Shown: piece after piece, positions 54,801 to 63,385 of the stretch
Layout of the letters: each line of letters starts with the position of its first letter
Numbering within the stretch: position 1 is the first letter of the stretch
From: Chitinophaga dinghuensis
Lineage (GTDB): Bacteria; Bacteroidota; Bacteroidia; Chitinophagales; Chitinophagaceae
Direction of reading: 5' to 3'
Length of the DNA stretch: 64,000 nt
Assembly (NCBI RefSeq): GCF_003259435.1
Contig: NZ_QLMA01000002.1
Span: forward strand, 682,001-746,000
Position numbers and translations under genes: made by a program
The notes under the pieces: model-generated
What the model was told of the DNA's origin: nothing
Seen by the model: only the letters and a program-made list of their open reading frames with translations
The model's database searches: none

Positions 54801-57800
54801 CAGACCGCAAAAGATGCCTATGTGTTGGAAGAGGCAATGTGGCCTGAAGTAGCCAATGAAGTAACTCCATTCCGTCTGAAAGGCGAAACCAACAGACAAT
54901 ATAAGATCACCCAGAAAGACGCCAGCAATGTACATTACAAGTATTCCTGGGTTAGAGATAATCGATTCTGGAGTGAAGAAGTGGTATTCCGTGTACCTGC
55001 TGATGATAAAGAACTGAAAATAGAACTGGCAGCACATCGCAATAAATTGTTGCCTGGCGAGAAAGAGAAATGGTCTGTACATATCTCGGGTAAAAAAGCG
55101 GATAAAGTATCTGCCTCTTTACTGGCGGCTATGTACGATGCTTCCCTGGATGCTATCCAGCCATTTAGCTGGGGCCTGCCGAGTTATGCTATTGGTGATT
55201 TTGTGAAAGAGAGCCTTGCCATGAGAGACAATAGTGGTATAGATGAAGGCGTATTGTATGGCGACTATAGCCACGATTCTAAATATGTGCAACAGGTTTA
55301 TCCATCTATCAACTGGTATGGCTGGGATCTGGCATTGGAAGGCAGAAACAGGAGAATATTAATCAGAGGTATGGCGTCGCAGGCAGCTCCTGCTCCAGCA
55401 GGCGTTCCTGGTGCAGCTCCGGTGGCAGCTATGAGAAAGGAGGCCCATGGAGAGGGTTATACAAAAGGAGATGTGTCAAATGATATCAGAGTTGAAGCCA
55501 ATAAGAATAATGTACAATGGGCGGATCAGGCCGCAGGAGCAGCAGGACAAGCTGGAGAAATCGTACCCGTAAAGGCGCGTACTAACTTCAATGAAACTGC
55601 TTTCTTCTATCCTGATTTAAGAACAGATAAAGATGGTAATGTGTCTTTCGAATTTACTATGCCGGAAGCGCTGACCAAATGGAAATTCCAAGGCCTGGCG
55701 CATACACAGCAGGCGGCATTTGGCTTGAAGACAGAAGAAATCGTTACACAGAAAACCTTAATGGTGCAGCCATTTGCTCCAAGGTTTATGCGGGAAGGGG
55801 ATAAGATGAACTTCACTGCTAAAATCAGTAACCTGGCTGATTCACAATTGATAGGCCAGGCGAGACTCGAACTCCTCGATGCCAATACCATGCAGCCAGT
55901 GGATGGTTGGTTCCAGAATATTTTCCCGGTACAACACTTTACCGCAAAAGCTGGTCAGAGTACACAAGTATCTTTCCCTATCCAGATTCCTAACGGTTAT
56001 GGCAGTACGTTAATTTATCGTATTACAGCACGGGCAGGTAAGTTTAGTGATGGAGAAGAAAGTGCATTACCTGTACTCACTAACCGTATGCTCGTAACAG
56101 AGTCTATGACCATAGCCATGCAAGGCGATGGTCGTAAATCAATGGACTTCAAAAAGCTGGAGGAAAGCGCGTCTTCCCAAACACTGCAGCAACATGCACT
56201 GACAGTGGAATACACTTCAAATCCGGCTTGGTATGCAGTGCAGGCGCTGCCTTACCTGATGGAATTCCCGCACGACTGTTCAGAGCAAGTGTTTAACAGA
56301 TACTATGCAAATACGCTGGCAGCATGGATTGTAAAACAACAACCGGCGATTGCACAGATTTTTGCTAAATGGAAGACAACTGATACCAGTGCCCTGATGA
56401 GTAATCTTGAAAAAAATGAAGATCTCAAATCAGTGCTGTTACAGCAAACGCCATGGGTGCTCGACGCTAAAAATGAAAACGAACAGCGTCATCGCATAGC
56501 TACTTTGTTTGATGCCGCTGCCGTGGCTACTGGCGCAGATAAGGCCATGCAGCAACTGGCCGGAAAGCAAAATGAAAATGGCGCATTCCCATGGTTCACA
56601 GGTATGTGGGATGACAGATACATCACACAATACATTGTTGCAGGTATTGGTCGTTTGAATCAATTGGTACATAGCAAGAATAACCAGGCGAATACCATTG
56701 CTGATAAAGCCATTGATTATTTGGATGGTCGCGTGTTGGATGAATATCAACGCAGTCAGAAGAAAAACATGAAATTAGGTATCAACGGGCTGGATATACA
56801 ATACATGTATGCAAGAAGCTTCTTTGATAAGCCTAAGTCTGCCGCATTGAATGGCGTTTGGAATTACTACCTGGGCCTGGCGAAGAAAAACTGGACTACC
56901 TTTAGCTTATATGAAAAGGCGATGACAGCATTACTGTTTAATCGTTTAAATGATAAGGTAACGGCTACGGCTATACTGAAATCGCTGAAGGAAAATGCGA
57001 TCGTGTCTCCTGAAATGGGCATGTATTGGAAAAACAATACTGGTGGCTATTACTGGAATCAGGCGGTAGTGGAAACGCAAGCGCTTTTGATTGAAGTATT
57101 TTCCACTGTTGGTAATGATAAGAAAGCTGTTGGGCAGATGAAAACCTGGCTGCTGAAGAACAAGCAAACAAATAACTGGAGTACTACTAAAGCTACTGCC
57201 GACGGCTGTTATGCCATGTTGATTGGTGGTGATAACTGGTTGGCTGCAAATCCGGATGTGATGATTGATCTGGGGGCAACGGAAATTCGCTCTACAGAAG
57301 AGAAAACAGAAGCAGGTACTGGCTATCTCCGCAAGCAATACGATGCCAAAACAGTGAAACCTGAAATGGGTAAAATTGCAGTGGAGGTTAAAGGTAGTAA
57401 AGGGCAACCTTCCTGGGGAGCTGTGTACTGGCAGTACTTTGAGCAGTTGGATAAAATTACCGCTGCACAAACGCCATTGTCCATAGAGAAACAGTTATTT
57501 AAAGAAGAGAACTCAGATAAGGGTCCCGTATTAACACAACTGAGTGATGGTAATCAACTGAAAGTAGGAGATAAGTTGAAAGTACGTATTGTGCTGCGTT
57601 CCGACAGAGATATGGAATATATCCATCTGAAAGATATGCGTGCCGCGGCTTTCGAGCCAGTGAATGCTCTCAGTACTGCGAAATGGCAAGGTGGTCTTAG
57701 CTATTATGAAAGTACAAAAGATGCCAGCACTGATTTCTTCTTTAGTAGTCTTCCTAAAGGAACGTGGGTATTTGAATATCCGTTATTCGTAACGCATGAA

Positions 57801-57896
57801 GGTACCTTCTCTAATGGCGTAGCTACTGCGCAATGTATGTATGCGCCTGAGTTCAGCGCACATAGCGAAGGTATTACTGTGAAAGTCGCGGAATAG
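51807..57896 (+). CDS. Bacterial alpha-2-macroglobulin family protein
   Basis: Giant 2029-residue exported protein (signal peptide LAALCIVLTFSVQTLMAQ, no lipobox), expected to trap proteases in the envelope. The N-terminal about 400 residues are helical. Macroglobulin beta domains follow, including FFTDRGLYRPGQTLYFKG near 600. An Ala/Gly/Pro-rich stretch at about 1189-1255 precedes the A2M signature region (FNETAFFYPDLRTDKDGN, about 1257-1300). A CSEQ thioester-type motif at C1491 opens an alpha-alpha toroid, followed by a beta C-terminus. The thioester motif is intact in C-x-E-Q form. No penicillin-binding protein 1C gene follows, unlike the E. coli arrangement. Confidence 0.92.
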   Translation: MRVLAALCIVLTFSVQTLMAQSDFSNSWKEVDQLVAKGLTSSALKKTDEIYQQAKTAKNEQQVIKALMFQLRFASSLKDSSLDYGMSRLNSEIASASGPAKAILQSMKAEVLWTYLRQNRYILIGRTDVKEDKNQDIRTWSPEKLNAAIAEEYAASLSQPEIIQQQPISAWPAVVDQGTNTTKLVPTLYDLLANRVIYYYKSGANDFNKPANQFELEDPAAFAPAATFVEHTFTSTDDASLQFKAIQLYQQLIRFHLNDADKSALAAADVARLQYVNQISVASNKKQLYEQVLQQMYETYKSNEISGEAAVMLVQSRISDINMYDYTQSAIPGNKARLQAALTLCDQVIKVFPKSTGAADAYNLKQSILQKQLGLTIEKVNVPGQALRILSKYRNLSKVYLRILSVPENLTKNDGAFQPYQNNTKQVIRQLMTSNTVRTWSQELPAGDDHMSHMVELKVDALQSGLYVLLISDNEQFSMEDAVTAGHLFTVSNIAFMSRDSLVYALNRTTGEPLPGATVELWTIPSAQTKVPSKLAFTGKTDNNGMINIRYKVKDNADKWLKWTYKQDVLLMPNYYNYAFQISDYSYDNGRSVKAPSPDVFFFTDRGLYRPGQTLYFKGIAMQKDKDVASGHILPNFKTAVELHDANGELVDSLEVGANDFGAFSGKFTIPMGRLTGTYSLKTTNNEGQSYFQVEEYKRPKFEVTFEDVKQVYRVGDTVTANGKAIAFAGNNIDNATVSYRVVRRTHFPYPWIRSWKPFNISSREISNGKTTTDANGKFTIQFPAIPDRSVDTAVMPYFTYEVSVDITDINGETRSGVQSINAGYKSIVATVDIPKSTTTAALNKIKVATNNLNGHFEPASLQLKLLPIQPEKRLMRNRYWNVPDQFVYTKEEFVKLFPLDVYKNEDELDAWPTLPAIYDQKMQSTQDGVLQPGFPKLKPGYYRLEVTATPGDSQTVLQKATFLVVDENNPSMDYPQYSWSYTPDKEYEIGQTATVKLQTAKDAYVLEEAMWPEVANEVTPFRLKGETNRQYKITQKDASNVHYKYSWVRDNRFWSEEVVFRVPADDKELKIELAAHRNKLLPGEKEKWSVHISGKKADKVSASLLAAMYDASLDAIQPFSWGLPSYAIGDFVKESLAMRDNSGIDEGVLYGDYSHDSKYVQQVYPSINWYGWDLALEGRNRRILIRGMASQAAPAPAGVPGAAPVAAMRKEAHGEGYTKGDVSNDIRVEANKNNVQWADQAAGAAGQAGEIVPVKARTNFNETAFFYPDLRTDKDGNVSFEFTMPEALTKWKFQGLAHTQQAAFGLKTEEIVTQKTLMVQPFAPRFMREGDKMNFTAKISNLADSQLIGQARLELLDANTMQPVDGWFQNIFPVQHFTAKAGQSTQVSFPIQIPNGYGSTLIYRITARAGKFSDGEESALPVLTNRMLVTESMTIAMQGDGRKSMDFKKLEESASSQTLQQHALTVEYTSNPAWYAVQALPYLMEFPHDCSEQVFNRYYANTLAAWIVKQQPAIAQIFAKWKTTDTSALMSNLEKNEDLKSVLLQQTPWVLDAKNENEQRHRIATLFDAAAVATGADKAMQQLAGKQNENGAFPWFTGMWDDRYITQYIVAGIGRLNQLVHSKNNQANTIADKAIDYLDGRVLDEYQRSQKKNMKLGINGLDIQYMYARSFFDKPKSAALNGVWNYYLGLAKKNWTTFSLYEKAMTALLFNRLNDKVTATAILKSLKENAIVSPEMGMYWKNNTGGYYWNQAVVETQALLIEVFSTVGNDKKAVGQMKTWLLKNKQTNNWSTTKATADGCYAMLIGGDNWLAANPDVMIDLGATEIRSTEEKTEAGTGYLRKQYDAKTVKPEMGKIAVEVKGSKGQPSWGAVYWQYFEQLDKITAAQTPLSIEKQLFKEENSDKGPVLTQLSDGNQLKVGDKLKVRIVLRSDRDMEYIHLKDMRAAAFEPVNALSTAKWQGGLSYYESTKDASTDFFFSSLPKGTWVFEYPLFVTHEGTFSNGVATAQCMYAPEFSAHSEGITVKVAE

Positions 57897-57904
57897 TATT
57901 TTTT

Positions 57905-58112
57905 CTCGCAAAGAACGCAAAGAAGCAAAGAACGCAAAGGGGCAAAGGAAGTATATTCCTTTGCCCCTTTTGCTTTTCAGCATACTATATCAAATAAATC
58001 TGCAAAACTTTTCCTCTGCGTCCTTTGCTTCTTTGCGTCCTTTGCGAGCTATATCAAATAAATCTGCAAAACTTTTCCTCTGCGTCCTTTGCCTCTTTGC
58101 GTCCTTTGCGAG
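57905..58112. repeat. Intergenic repeat element with inverted and tandem copies
   Basis: A 35-bp sequence beginning CTCGCAAAGAACGCAAAGAA (57905-57939) recurs inverted at 58014-58048 and 58078-58112 with three or four mismatches. The inverted copies belong to a 64-bp tandem duplication (57985-58048 and 58049-58112, one mismatch). A terminator hairpin is embedded at 57936-57970. It is related in design to the element at 34767-34955. Confidence 0.85.
57936..57970 (+). terminator. Terminator of the alpha-2-macroglobulin gene
   Basis: Perfect 15-bp arms AAAGGGGCAAAGGAA and TTCCTTTGCCCCTTT around GTATA, followed by TGCTTTT. The left arm shares bases with the CGCAAAG repeat. Confidence 0.85.
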
Positions 58113-58133
58113 AAACAATACCTTCGCACAGAC

Positions 58134-59195
58134 ATGAAAAAAGTAGATTGCATAATTGTTGGGCAAGGCATTGCCGGTACTATGTTGAGCTGGTTCCTGA
58201 TGCAGGAAGGATTCCGTGTGTTGGTAATCGATGATGGGAAAAAGAATAGTGCATCGAGAGTAGCGGCGGGTATCATTAATCCTGTATCTGGAAGAAGGTT
58301 TGAGCCCGCATGGATGTATGACGAGATCTACCCGTTTGCCAAATCGACATATGCCGAATTGTCTGCTTTACTGAATGTTAATATATTAACCGAACGAAAT
58401 TTGTGGACGGTATTTCCCTCTGAACAATTGAGGGATGCTTTCAATGCTAAGGCTGGCAAGGGAAGTAACGAAAAATACACCACAATTCCCCAGGACCTAC
58501 AATATGGGGAATATCTGCAACAAACACTAGGGGCTGCTATCATTAAAGGCGCGACAGTTAATTTAAAAGAATTCTTACCCGCTTACCGCCAATATCTTAC
58601 AAATAAGGAGGCCTTACTGCCAGTGCATTTCGAATTGTCTGCTTTAGAGGTCATTAGTGATGACGAGGTGAAGTATGGCGATTATACTGCCAATCAGATC
58701 ATTTTCTGTGACGGTGTGGCTGGGGCTGCTAACCCTTATTTCCAGGCGATTAAATTCCTGCCGAATAAAGGGGAGGTGTTGATGATTCGGATACCTGGTC
58801 TGGAAACTTCGGATATTATTAAAAAAAGCATTACGTTAGTACCTCAACCGGAGGGACTCTTCTGGGCGGGGTCTTCTTTTGCCTGGAAATATCCGGATGA
58901 GTTGCCTACGTCTGAACAGCGGGTTCATCTGGAAGAGAAAATCCAGCAGTTGTTGAAGGTGCCTTATGAAGTGACGGACCATTTGGCGGCAGTGCGCCCT
59001 TCCGGCGATGATCGCCGGCCTATAGCAGGCTTTCATCCCGAATATCCGGCTATCGGTATATTTAATGGACTCGGCACAAAAGGGTGTTCGCTGGCGCCAT
59101 TGATGGCAGCACATTTTGCCAGGGTCATCAAAAAGAAAGAGCCATTAATGGCGGAGATCGCTGTAAACAGATATTTTAACAAGCCCCGGCGCTAA
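58134..59195 (+). CDS. FAD-dependent oxidoreductase (D-amino-acid oxidase/GlpD fold)
   Basis: Flavoenzyme with the dinucleotide-binding motif G10-x-G12-x2-G15 (VDCIIVGQGIAGTMLSW) and a glycine-rich C-terminal FAD contact (AVRPSGDDRRPIAGFHPEYP, then IFNGLGTKGCSLAP). The middle ASRVAAGIINPVSGRRFEP resembles the DAO family of amine/amino-acid oxidases. Length 353 from ATG 58134 (MKKVDC); upstream in-frame codons lie within the 64-bp repeat and were rejected. Substrate is not deducible. A TACCTTCG element ends 7 bases before the start. Confidence 0.85.
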   Translation: MKKVDCIIVGQGIAGTMLSWFLMQEGFRVLVIDDGKKNSASRVAAGIINPVSGRRFEPAWMYDEIYPFAKSTYAELSALLNVNILTERNLWTVFPSEQLRDAFNAKAGKGSNEKYTTIPQDLQYGEYLQQTLGAAIIKGATVNLKEFLPAYRQYLTNKEALLPVHFELSALEVISDDEVKYGDYTANQIIFCDGVAGAANPYFQAIKFLPNKGEVLMIRIPGLETSDIIKKSITLVPQPEGLFWAGSSFAWKYPDELPTSEQRVHLEEKIQQLLKVPYEVTDHLAAVRPSGDDRRPIAGFHPEYPAIGIFNGLGTKGCSLAPLMAAHFARVIKKKEPLMAEIAVNRYFNKPRR

Positions 59196-59213
59196 AATGC
59201 AGCGATCAAAACG

Positions 59214-59324
59214 TATCTTTGCTCCCCCTCGCGGGCATGGCGGAAGCGTTGGATGAAGCACCTGACAACAGTGAACTGCTTCCGCGGGTTCAACCATATA
59301 ACTCATTAAATCAATTATTTACGC
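59214..59324 (+). promoter_or_regulatory. Promoter and structured leader of aspS
   Basis: TATCTTTG (59214-59221) is a TAnnTTTG match. The leader of about 100 bases contains a perfect 8-bp stem GCGGAAGC (59240-59247) / GCTTCCGC (59278-59285) enclosing 30 bases. It also holds an ATG at 59236 that opens a 63-codon frame, which overlaps the aspS start out of frame. I cannot assign it to a known leader class. Confidence 0.45.
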
Positions 59325-61088
59325 ATGTACAGGACGCACACTTGCGGAGAACTCAGAATGGAACATGTTGGTCAGCAGGTTACGCTGGCCGGCTGGGTAC
59401 AAGTAATCAGAAAAATCAGCGCTAATCTCAGCTTCGTGGATCTGCGCGATCGTTACGGCCTCACTCAGCTCGTTATCGGAGATCAGCTCCTGACAAAATT
59501 CAGCGAACAACCGCTGGGACGTGAATTCGTTATACAAGTAAAAGGAGTTGTCAGAGAACGCTCCAATAAGAACCCGGAAATGGCTACCGGAGACATTGAG
59601 ATCGTTCTGGATGATTATACCATCCTGAATGGCTCTAAAGTGCCTCCTATTTCCATTATGGATAATTCCAACGACAGTGACGAGCTGCGTATGAAATACC
59701 GCTACCTCGACCTGCGTAGAAATGCAATCAAACAGAACCTGGAACTGCGCTACCGCGTAGGCCGTGAAGCGCGTAACTACCTTCATACCCAGGGCTTTAT
59801 GGATATCGAAACACCTTTCCTGATTAAATCTACTCCGGAAGGTGCGCGCGACTTCGTGGTACCTAGTCGTATGAACCCTAACGAGTTCTACGCTCTGCCA
59901 CAATCGCCTCAAACATTCAAACAACTGCTGATGGTTAGCGGATACGACCGTTACTATCAGATCGTGAAATGTTTCCGCGATGAGGACCTTCGTGCAGACC
60001 GTCAGCCGGAGTTCACACAGATCGACTGTGAGATGAGCTTCGTGGAGCAGGAAGATATCCTGAATACCTTCGAAAGTATGATGAAGCATATCTTCAGGGA
60101 AATCAAAGGAATAGATATGAAAGATCCATTCCCGCGTATGACTTTCGACGATGCTATGGAATACTACGGTAACGATAAACCGGATATCCGTTTCGAAATG
60201 AAACTGGTAACCATGAACGAAACCGTTAAGAATAAAGGATTTAAAGTATTTGATGACGCTGAACTGGTAGTGGCCATCAATGCCAAAGGTTGTTCGGAAT
60301 ATACCCGTAAGCAGCTCGATGAGCTGACAGATTGGGTAAAACGCCCTCAAATTGGCATGACCGGACTCATCTATGTGAAGCACAACACCGATGGTTCCCT
60401 GAAATCTTCAGTAGATAAGTTCTTCAATGAAGAGCAACTGAAAGAGTGGGCTGCCAAAACTGGTTCTCAGCCAGGCGATCTGATCCTGGTGCTGGCCGGT
60501 AGAGAAGAGCGTACCCGTAAAGCAATGAGCGAACTCCGCCTGGAAATGGGCGAACGTCTCGGTCTGCGCGATAAGAACGTATATGCGCCACTCTGGGTGA
60601 TCGATTTCCCGCTGTTTGAGTATGCAGAAGCAGAAAACCGCTGGGTTGCCCGTCACCATCCGTTCACCTCTCCTAAACCAGAGCAGATTCACCTGATGGA
60701 TGATCTGTCGCAGTACGGCAATATCAAAGCGAACGCTTACGATATCGTACTGAACGGTACGGAAGTTGGCGGTGGCTCCATCCGTATCTTCCAGCGTGAT
60801 CTGCAGGAGAAAATGTTTGCAGCACTGGGTATGTCGGAGGAAGAGGCCGCTCATAAATTCGGCTTCCTGCTGGGTGCGTTTGAGTATGGTGCACCGCCTC
60901 ATGGAGGTATCGCCTTCGGCTTCGACCGCCTGTGTTCGCTTCTCGGTGGCAGCGAAAGTATCCGCGATTTCATCGCCTTCCCGAAAAATAATTCTGGTCG
61001 CGATGTGATGCTGGATGCGCCTTCTGCTATTGATGATTACCAATTAGATGAGTTATACATCAGCTTGGTTAAACAGGAACCGGCATAG
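59325..61088 (+). CDS. aspS: Aspartyl-tRNA synthetase (bacterial type)
   Basis: Charges tRNA-Asp. Anticodon-binding OB domain at the N-terminus ([25 protein letters not shown]). The class II core has motif 1 ([20 protein letters not shown]), motif 2 ([20 protein letters not shown]) and motif 3 ([15 protein letters not shown]). The roughly 100-residue GAD-type insert confirms the bacterial type (587 residues). Start ATG 59325 agrees with the family N-terminus. It is likely monocistronic, with a hairpin at 61124-61159 beyond the stop. Confidence 0.97.
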   Translation: MYRTHTCGELRMEHVGQQVTLAGWVQVIRKISANLSFVDLRDRYGLTQLVIGDQLLTKFSEQPLGREFVIQVKGVVRERSNKNPEMATGDIEIVLDDYTILNGSKVPPISIMDNSNDSDELRMKYRYLDLRRNAIKQNLELRYRVGREARNYLHTQGFMDIETPFLIKSTPEGARDFVVPSRMNPNEFYALPQSPQTFKQLLMVSGYDRYYQIVKCFRDEDLRADRQPEFTQIDCEMSFVEQEDILNTFESMMKHIFREIKGIDMKDPFPRMTFDDAMEYYGNDKPDIRFEMKLVTMNETVKNKGFKVFDDAELVVAINAKGCSEYTRKQLDELTDWVKRPQIGMTGLIYVKHNTDGSLKSSVDKFFNEEQLKEWAAKTGSQPGDLILVLAGREERTRKAMSELRLEMGERLGLRDKNVYAPLWVIDFPLFEYAEAENRWVARHHPFTSPKPEQIHLMDDLSQYGNIKANAYDIVLNGTEVGGGSIRIFQRDLQEKMFAALGMSEEEAAHKFGFLLGAFEYGAPPHGGIAFGFDRLCSLLGGSESIRDFIAFPKNNSGRDVMLDAPSAIDDYQLDELYISLVKQEPA

Positions 61089-61123
61089 TATTTGCACCTA
61101 TCCGGACTTTCAAAATAGACACG

Positions 61124-61159
61124 TCCCCTTTGATATGGCTAAGGCTGCATCAAAGGGGA
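61124..61159 (+). terminator. Possible terminator hairpin after aspS
   Basis: Eleven-base arms TCCCCTTTGAT and ATCAAAGGGGA with a 14-base loop. Only TTGG follows, so termination strength is doubtful. Confidence 0.5.
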
Positions 61160-61292
61160 TTGGCATAATTATAGGGAACAATATTTTTTAACAAGAATTT
61201 AACTGAAGAGTAGCGAGAAGAGGAAAGACGTATTATTTAATTTTTTAAAGTAATATTGCGATGTTTGACATCGTTGATATGTGAGGTAAGAA

Positions 61293-61892
61293 ATGATGCT
61301 GAAAACAAACAAGAAATCTTCACCTGTAACAACCACAAAAACTAAGCTTATGGGTACTTTTACATCTACCACGAGCAAAGTAGCAACTTGGATCTGTGCG
61401 GTGTTTTTATTGCTAATGCTCAGCAATGTTGGGTTTGCGCAACAATCAACAAGCGATTATTTGAAGAAATTTAAACCTGTTTCGGTGGAGTTGATGCAGG
61501 AAACAGGGATTCCGGCAAGTGTGATTTTAGGAATTGCTATGTTGGAATCTGGTACTGGAACCAGTAAAAATGCTAAATTGCTGCACAATCATTTTGGTAT
61601 TGTCGGCAAGAACAATCTGTCACAGACTAACCCCGGGCATAAATCCCGATACAAGCAGTATTTGTCAGATGTGGCTTCCTACGAACACTTTGCGCAGGTG
61701 CTTTCCAGAAAAAAATGGTTTGCTTCCATGCAAGGTAACATGGAGTTTAGTGTATGGTTACATAAAATGAACCATAGCGGCTATTCTTCCGCAGGCCAGG
61801 AATGGATTAGAAGGGTGACAAATATTATTAACCGTTACAAACTTTACAAGCTGGATGCAGCCGTGGGCAACATCGCAAGCGGATCTTTATAA
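61293..61892 (+). CDS. Membrane-anchored or secreted glucosaminidase (GH73/FlgJ-like)
   Basis: Peptidoglycan hydrolase cutting N-acetylglucosaminyl bonds. After a basic 30-residue start there is a hydrophobic signal or anchor (VATWICAVFLLLMLSNVGFAQ). The glucosaminidase domain follows (ELMQETGIPASVILGIAMLE) with catalytic-type E85 in AMLESGTG, KLLHNHFGIVG, YKQYLSDVASYEHFAQVL and the late YSSAGQEWIRRVTNIINRY. Length 199. Start ATG 61293; a second ATG at residue 20 is possible. It is followed 53 bases later by the SGNH hydrolase genes, suggesting a wall-modification unit. Confidence 0.88.
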   Translation: MMLKTNKKSSPVTTTKTKLMGTFTSTTSKVATWICAVFLLLMLSNVGFAQQSTSDYLKKFKPVSVELMQETGIPASVILGIAMLESGTGTSKNAKLLHNHFGIVGKNNLSQTNPGHKSRYKQYLSDVASYEHFAQVLSRKKWFASMQGNMEFSVWLHKMNHSGYSSAGQEWIRRVTNIINRYKLYKLDAAVGNIASGSL

Positions 61893-61945
61893 GAAACTAT
61901 GCCACTTGCTGCCAGGATGCAGTCGGTAATTCGATATAACCGTCC

Positions 61946-63385
61946 ATGAATAAGATGCCTGGCAAGAATAAGGCAGCCTACCCATTCCTGATTATAGCAG
62001 GATCTCTGGCTTGCCTAGTGGCTTTATCACAGCTGAATATCAGCTTCTCTTTTAAAGATTTTCAATTCAGAAAACTGGATATGTTGTCCGATTTGCGGAC
62101 CTCATCTCCCGAAGATCATACTAACAGGCCTGCCCTTGCCGGTAAAACCGGTGATGGCAGGCCTTCTGCTGCCGACTCCACTGTAACCGTGAAGGACAGT
62201 ACCGGCGCAGTAACCGTATTGCCTAATCCCGATGCGCACCATGATTTCATGTCGTATACCGGTATTATGCAGTATGCCAGCGCCCAATATGGAGAAGACG
62301 CCGCAGGTATGAATGCCTTCTTCCACGCCCTCGCTGAATTGAAAGCGGGCAAAAGGAAGAAAGTACGCATCGCCTATTTCGGAGACTCCATGATTGAAGG
62401 AGACCTGATCACCGGCGATCTGCGCGATAGTCTACAACAATTCTTCGGTGGCCAGGGGGTGGGATTTGTTCCCATTACCTCTGTAGTAGCCTCCTTCAGA
62501 ACTACTATTACGCATACCTTCTCCAAAGACTGGAAAGACTATAACTATAAGAACTCGCCTCCATCCAGCATAGGTCTCGGCCTTTCCGGACATACTTTTA
62601 TCCCGGGATCTGCCAGCTGGGCAAGATTTGCACCAGTGAAAAAACCCAGACTGGATAAGTTTGACGAAATCTCCATTCTCTTCGGACCTACCGTTGGTAC
62701 AGGAGTTACCGTTAACGATAAAGGCTATACGCTTTCCGGCAATGAAGAGGTAAACCGTATGGACCTCCGTCAGGATACCGGCCAGCAAACAGTAACCATC
62801 AAATATGCCAATGGTACTGCCAGTCCTTTCTATGGCGTATGCTTCGAAACAGACAACGGCGTATATGTGGATAACTACTCTTTCAGAGGTATCAGCGGAG
62901 TGGAATTAGGACACCTCTCTGCGGATATGGTACGCCGGATGCAGCAGGAACGCCACTACGACCTGGTTGTATTGCATTATGGCGCCAACGTTTTATGGCG
63001 TCCGGAACTGACCGACTATAGCTGGTATCAGCGCCCAATGAAAAAGGTAATGGATTCTCTCCGTAATGATTTTCCTGCTACCTCTTTCCTGATTATCGGA
63101 ACTGCAGATAAATCCTATAAAAAAGGAGATCACTACGTAACCGCACCTGGTGTGGAAGCGCTGTTATCTGTACAACATGATCTGGCTGCTGAACATGGAA
63201 CTGCCTACTGGAACCTCTATGCGGCAATGGGTGGGGAAGGATCTATGGTGAAATGGGTGGAAAGTGATACCCCAAGTGCAAACAAAGACTATACACACTT
63301 TAACAGATTAGGCGCATCGAAGGTTGCTTCCATGCTCTATAAAGCTATTATGGATGAATATAGGCAGAAAAATAATATCCAGTAG
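61946..63385 (+). CDS. Membrane-anchored SGNH/GDSL hydrolase
   Basis: A 479-residue envelope esterase or acyltransferase candidate. One membrane helix (YPFLIIAGSLACLVALSQL) is followed by a low-complexity link to about 95. The SGNH domain comes next: block I YFGDSMIEGD (S148), block III-type HYGAN (N348) and the C-terminal catalytic pair DYTHFN (D448, H451). A beta-rich insert lies between blocks I and III. The topology resembles periplasmic PatB/AlgJ-type proteins that add or remove O-acetyl groups from polysaccharides; this is inference. The next gene starts inside its last 32 bases. Confidence 0.85.
   Translation: MNKMPGKNKAAYPFLIIAGSLACLVALSQLNISFSFKDFQFRKLDMLSDLRTSSPEDHTNRPALAGKTGDGRPSAADSTVTVKDSTGAVTVLPNPDAHHDFMSYTGIMQYASAQYGEDAAGMNAFFHALAELKAGKRKKVRIAYFGDSMIEGDLITGDLRDSLQQFFGGQGVGFVPITSVVASFRTTITHTFSKDWKDYNYKNSPPSSIGLGLSGHTFIPGSASWARFAPVKKPRLDKFDEISILFGPTVGTGVTVNDKGYTLSGNEEVNRMDLRQDTGQQTVTIKYANGTASPFYGVCFETDNGVYVDNYSFRGISGVELGHLSADMVRRMQQERHYDLVVLHYGANVLWRPELTDYSWYQRPMKKVMDSLRNDFPATSFLIIGTADKSYKKGDHYVTAPGVEALLSVQHDLAAEHGTAYWNLYAAMGGEGSMVKWVESDTPSANKDYTHFNRLGASKVASMLYKAIMDEYRQKNNIQ

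Noticed and set aside
59221..59300. tRNA-like segment before aspS (GGGTTCAACC resembles a T-arm)
   Set aside because: No acceptor stem, D-arm or anticodon arm can be folded around it.
59319..60383. 354-codon open frame opposite aspS
   Set aside because: Complement of a conserved synthetase core; no family resemblance.
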